Source: JAXGPP01 sp964436865 (GTDB taxonomy: Bacteria > Planctomycetota > Planctomycetia > Pirellulales > Thermoguttaceae). Taken from it: DNA of 7,803 nt. A program made the translations under genes and the position numbers. The stretch is from positions 1 through 7,803 of the forward strand of contig CAYTFK010000325.1 in NCBI GenBank assembly GCA_964436865.1, written 5' to 3'. Positions 7,159-7,803 of this stretch are shown piece after piece (the stretch's first letter is position 1; every line of letters begins with the position of its first letter). The notes beneath the pieces are model-generated. The model searched no databases. It was given only the letters and a program-made list of their open reading frames with translations, and was not told the origin of the DNA.

Positions 7159-7164
7159 GGGAAG
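7159..7164 (+). promoter_or_regulatory. Ribosome-binding site of the second regulator
   Basis: GGGAAG lies 6 nt before the ATG at 7171. A GGAGG at 7150-7154 is somewhat farther away. Together they support this start. The two nearer ATGs (7157 and 7166) are out of frame. Confidence 0.55.
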
Positions 7165-7170
7165 AATGGT

Positions 7171-7803
7171 ATGACTGTTTCCGATCCAACCGTGTTTGTG
7201 GTCGAGGGCAATCCGCAAACTCGTAGTAGCCTGGCGGCCGTGGTTTCCTCTTTGGGGCTGAATGCGCAGACGTTCACCTCGGCAAGCGAGTTCCTCTCGG
7301 CGCTCGACATCTCGCGGCCCGGATGCGCGGTAGTCGATTCTTGGCTGCCGGATGTGGATGGCATTCACTTGCACCGCCGGCTTCGCGGTATGGGGAGCAG
7401 CCTCCCGGTAATCCTGATCGGCACGCACATCGATGTTCGGGTGGCCGCTGCCGCCACGGAACAAGGGGTCTTTCGCGTCGTCGAGTACCCATGCCGCGAC
7501 GCGGAGTTGAGCCAGGCTTTGCGCGAAGCGATTGCACACGATCGCAAGATCCGCAATCGGCAGATGTATCGTCAAGATTTCGCCCATCGCCTCGCGTCGC
7601 TCGACGCCCGGGAACGCCTGGCGCTGAAGCTGATTGTCTCCGGACGGACCAGCAAAGCGATTCAGCACAGGCTCGGGGTTGCCACGCGAACGATGGACCG
7701 GATCCGAGCCTCGATTCTCCGCAAGATGAACGTGCAGTCGTTTATGGAATTGTCGGCAGAGTACGGAGCGTTCGAAGGAAACGAAGAAGGTGCGAGCGCC
7801 GGC
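7171..7803 (+). CDS. FixJ-like regulator with degenerate receiver, runs off the right edge
   Basis: There is no stop before the window ends, so 211 residues are visible. The layout copies the upstream regulator: receiver about 1-126, then a LuxR/FixJ helix-turn-helix at about 144-198 (ASLDARERLALKLIVSGRTS, recognition helix near ATRTMDRIRASI). It starts TVFVV like its neighbour, and by eye identity is near 30%, so they look like distant paralogues. The receiver keeps the phosphoacceptor-position Asp56 (VVDSWLPDVDG). The acidic pair is Glu12/Gly13 in place of Asp/Asp, the conserved Thr/Ser is Gly84, and the conserved Lys is Tyr106 (VEYPC). The Gly13 change removes a direct magnesium ligand. 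It is therefore probably a pseudo-receiver with a working HTH. A terminator and a separate ribosome site upstream suggest its own transcription unit. It could act constitutively, sense something else, or pair with the first regulator. No frameshift is visible, so it does not look like a pseudogene. Confidence 0.88.
   Translation, partial: MTVSDPTVFVVEGNPQTRSSLAAVVSSLGLNAQTFTSASEFLSALDISRPGCAVVDSWLPDVDGIHLHRRLRGMGSSLPVILIGTHIDVRVAAAATEQGVFRVVEYPCRDAELSQALREAIAHDRKIRNRQMYRQDFAHRLASLDARERLALKLIVSGRTSKAIQHRLGVATRTMDRIRASILRKMNVQSFMELSAEYGAFEGNEEGASAG

Noticed and set aside
1..7803. CRISPR arrays, tRNA or rRNA genes, insertion sequences, attachment sites
   Set aside because: No regularly spaced repeats, cloverleaf or rRNA-like stretches, transposase motifs or terminal inverted repeats were seen on either strand.

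Overview
The window is GC-rich bacterial DNA carrying a signal-transduction locus. A giant multi-sensor histidine kinase is followed by a FixJ-type response regulator, a second and degenerate FixJ-type regulator runs off the right edge, and a CheR-like methyltransferase diverges to the left. The large PAS/GAF kinase, the HEVNQPL-type phosphoacceptor helix and the stacked short REC-HTH regulators resemble Planctomycetota (Pirellulales-like) genomes. This is an inference from protein style, not a proven assignment. A run of exactly 100 N shows that the sequence is a scaffolded draft or metagenome assembly.

Layout. Bases 1-704 (minus): single-domain CheR-like SAM methyltransferase, C-terminus outside the window. 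Bases 705-1088: divergent intergenic region holding an 11-bp direct repeat in 31-bp register around a perfect 12-bp palindrome, a smaller palindrome, an 8-bp inverted repeat and a TATACT box. Bases 1089-6305 (plus): soluble hybrid of seven PAS and three GAF domains ending in a complete HisKA/HATPase core, interrupted on paper by the N-run at 3393-3492. Bases 6313-6927 (plus): canonical FixJ-like response regulator, 7 nt after the kinase stop. Bases 6955-6999: strong intrinsic terminator. Bases 7171-7803 (plus): second FixJ-like regulator whose receiver keeps the Asp but has lost the other catalytic residues. It is open at the right edge.

How the genes may work together. The kinase is expected to autophosphorylate on His1526 (nominal numbering, N-run included) in response to cytoplasmic ligands or redox cues. 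It would pass the phosphate to Asp55 of the adjacent regulator, which would bind DNA through its C-terminal LuxR/FixJ HTH. The second regulator lies behind a terminator, so it is probably a separate transcription unit. Its receiver looks unable to support normal phosphorylation, so it may act constitutively, as a heterodimer partner or as a decoy. No chemoreceptor, CheA or CheW is present, so the methyltransferase's link to the kinase is only positional. The most interesting points are the canonical and degenerate regulator pair, two cysteine-rich sensor domains, the N-less CheR beside a PAS kinase, and evidence that the assembly gap may hide nothing.
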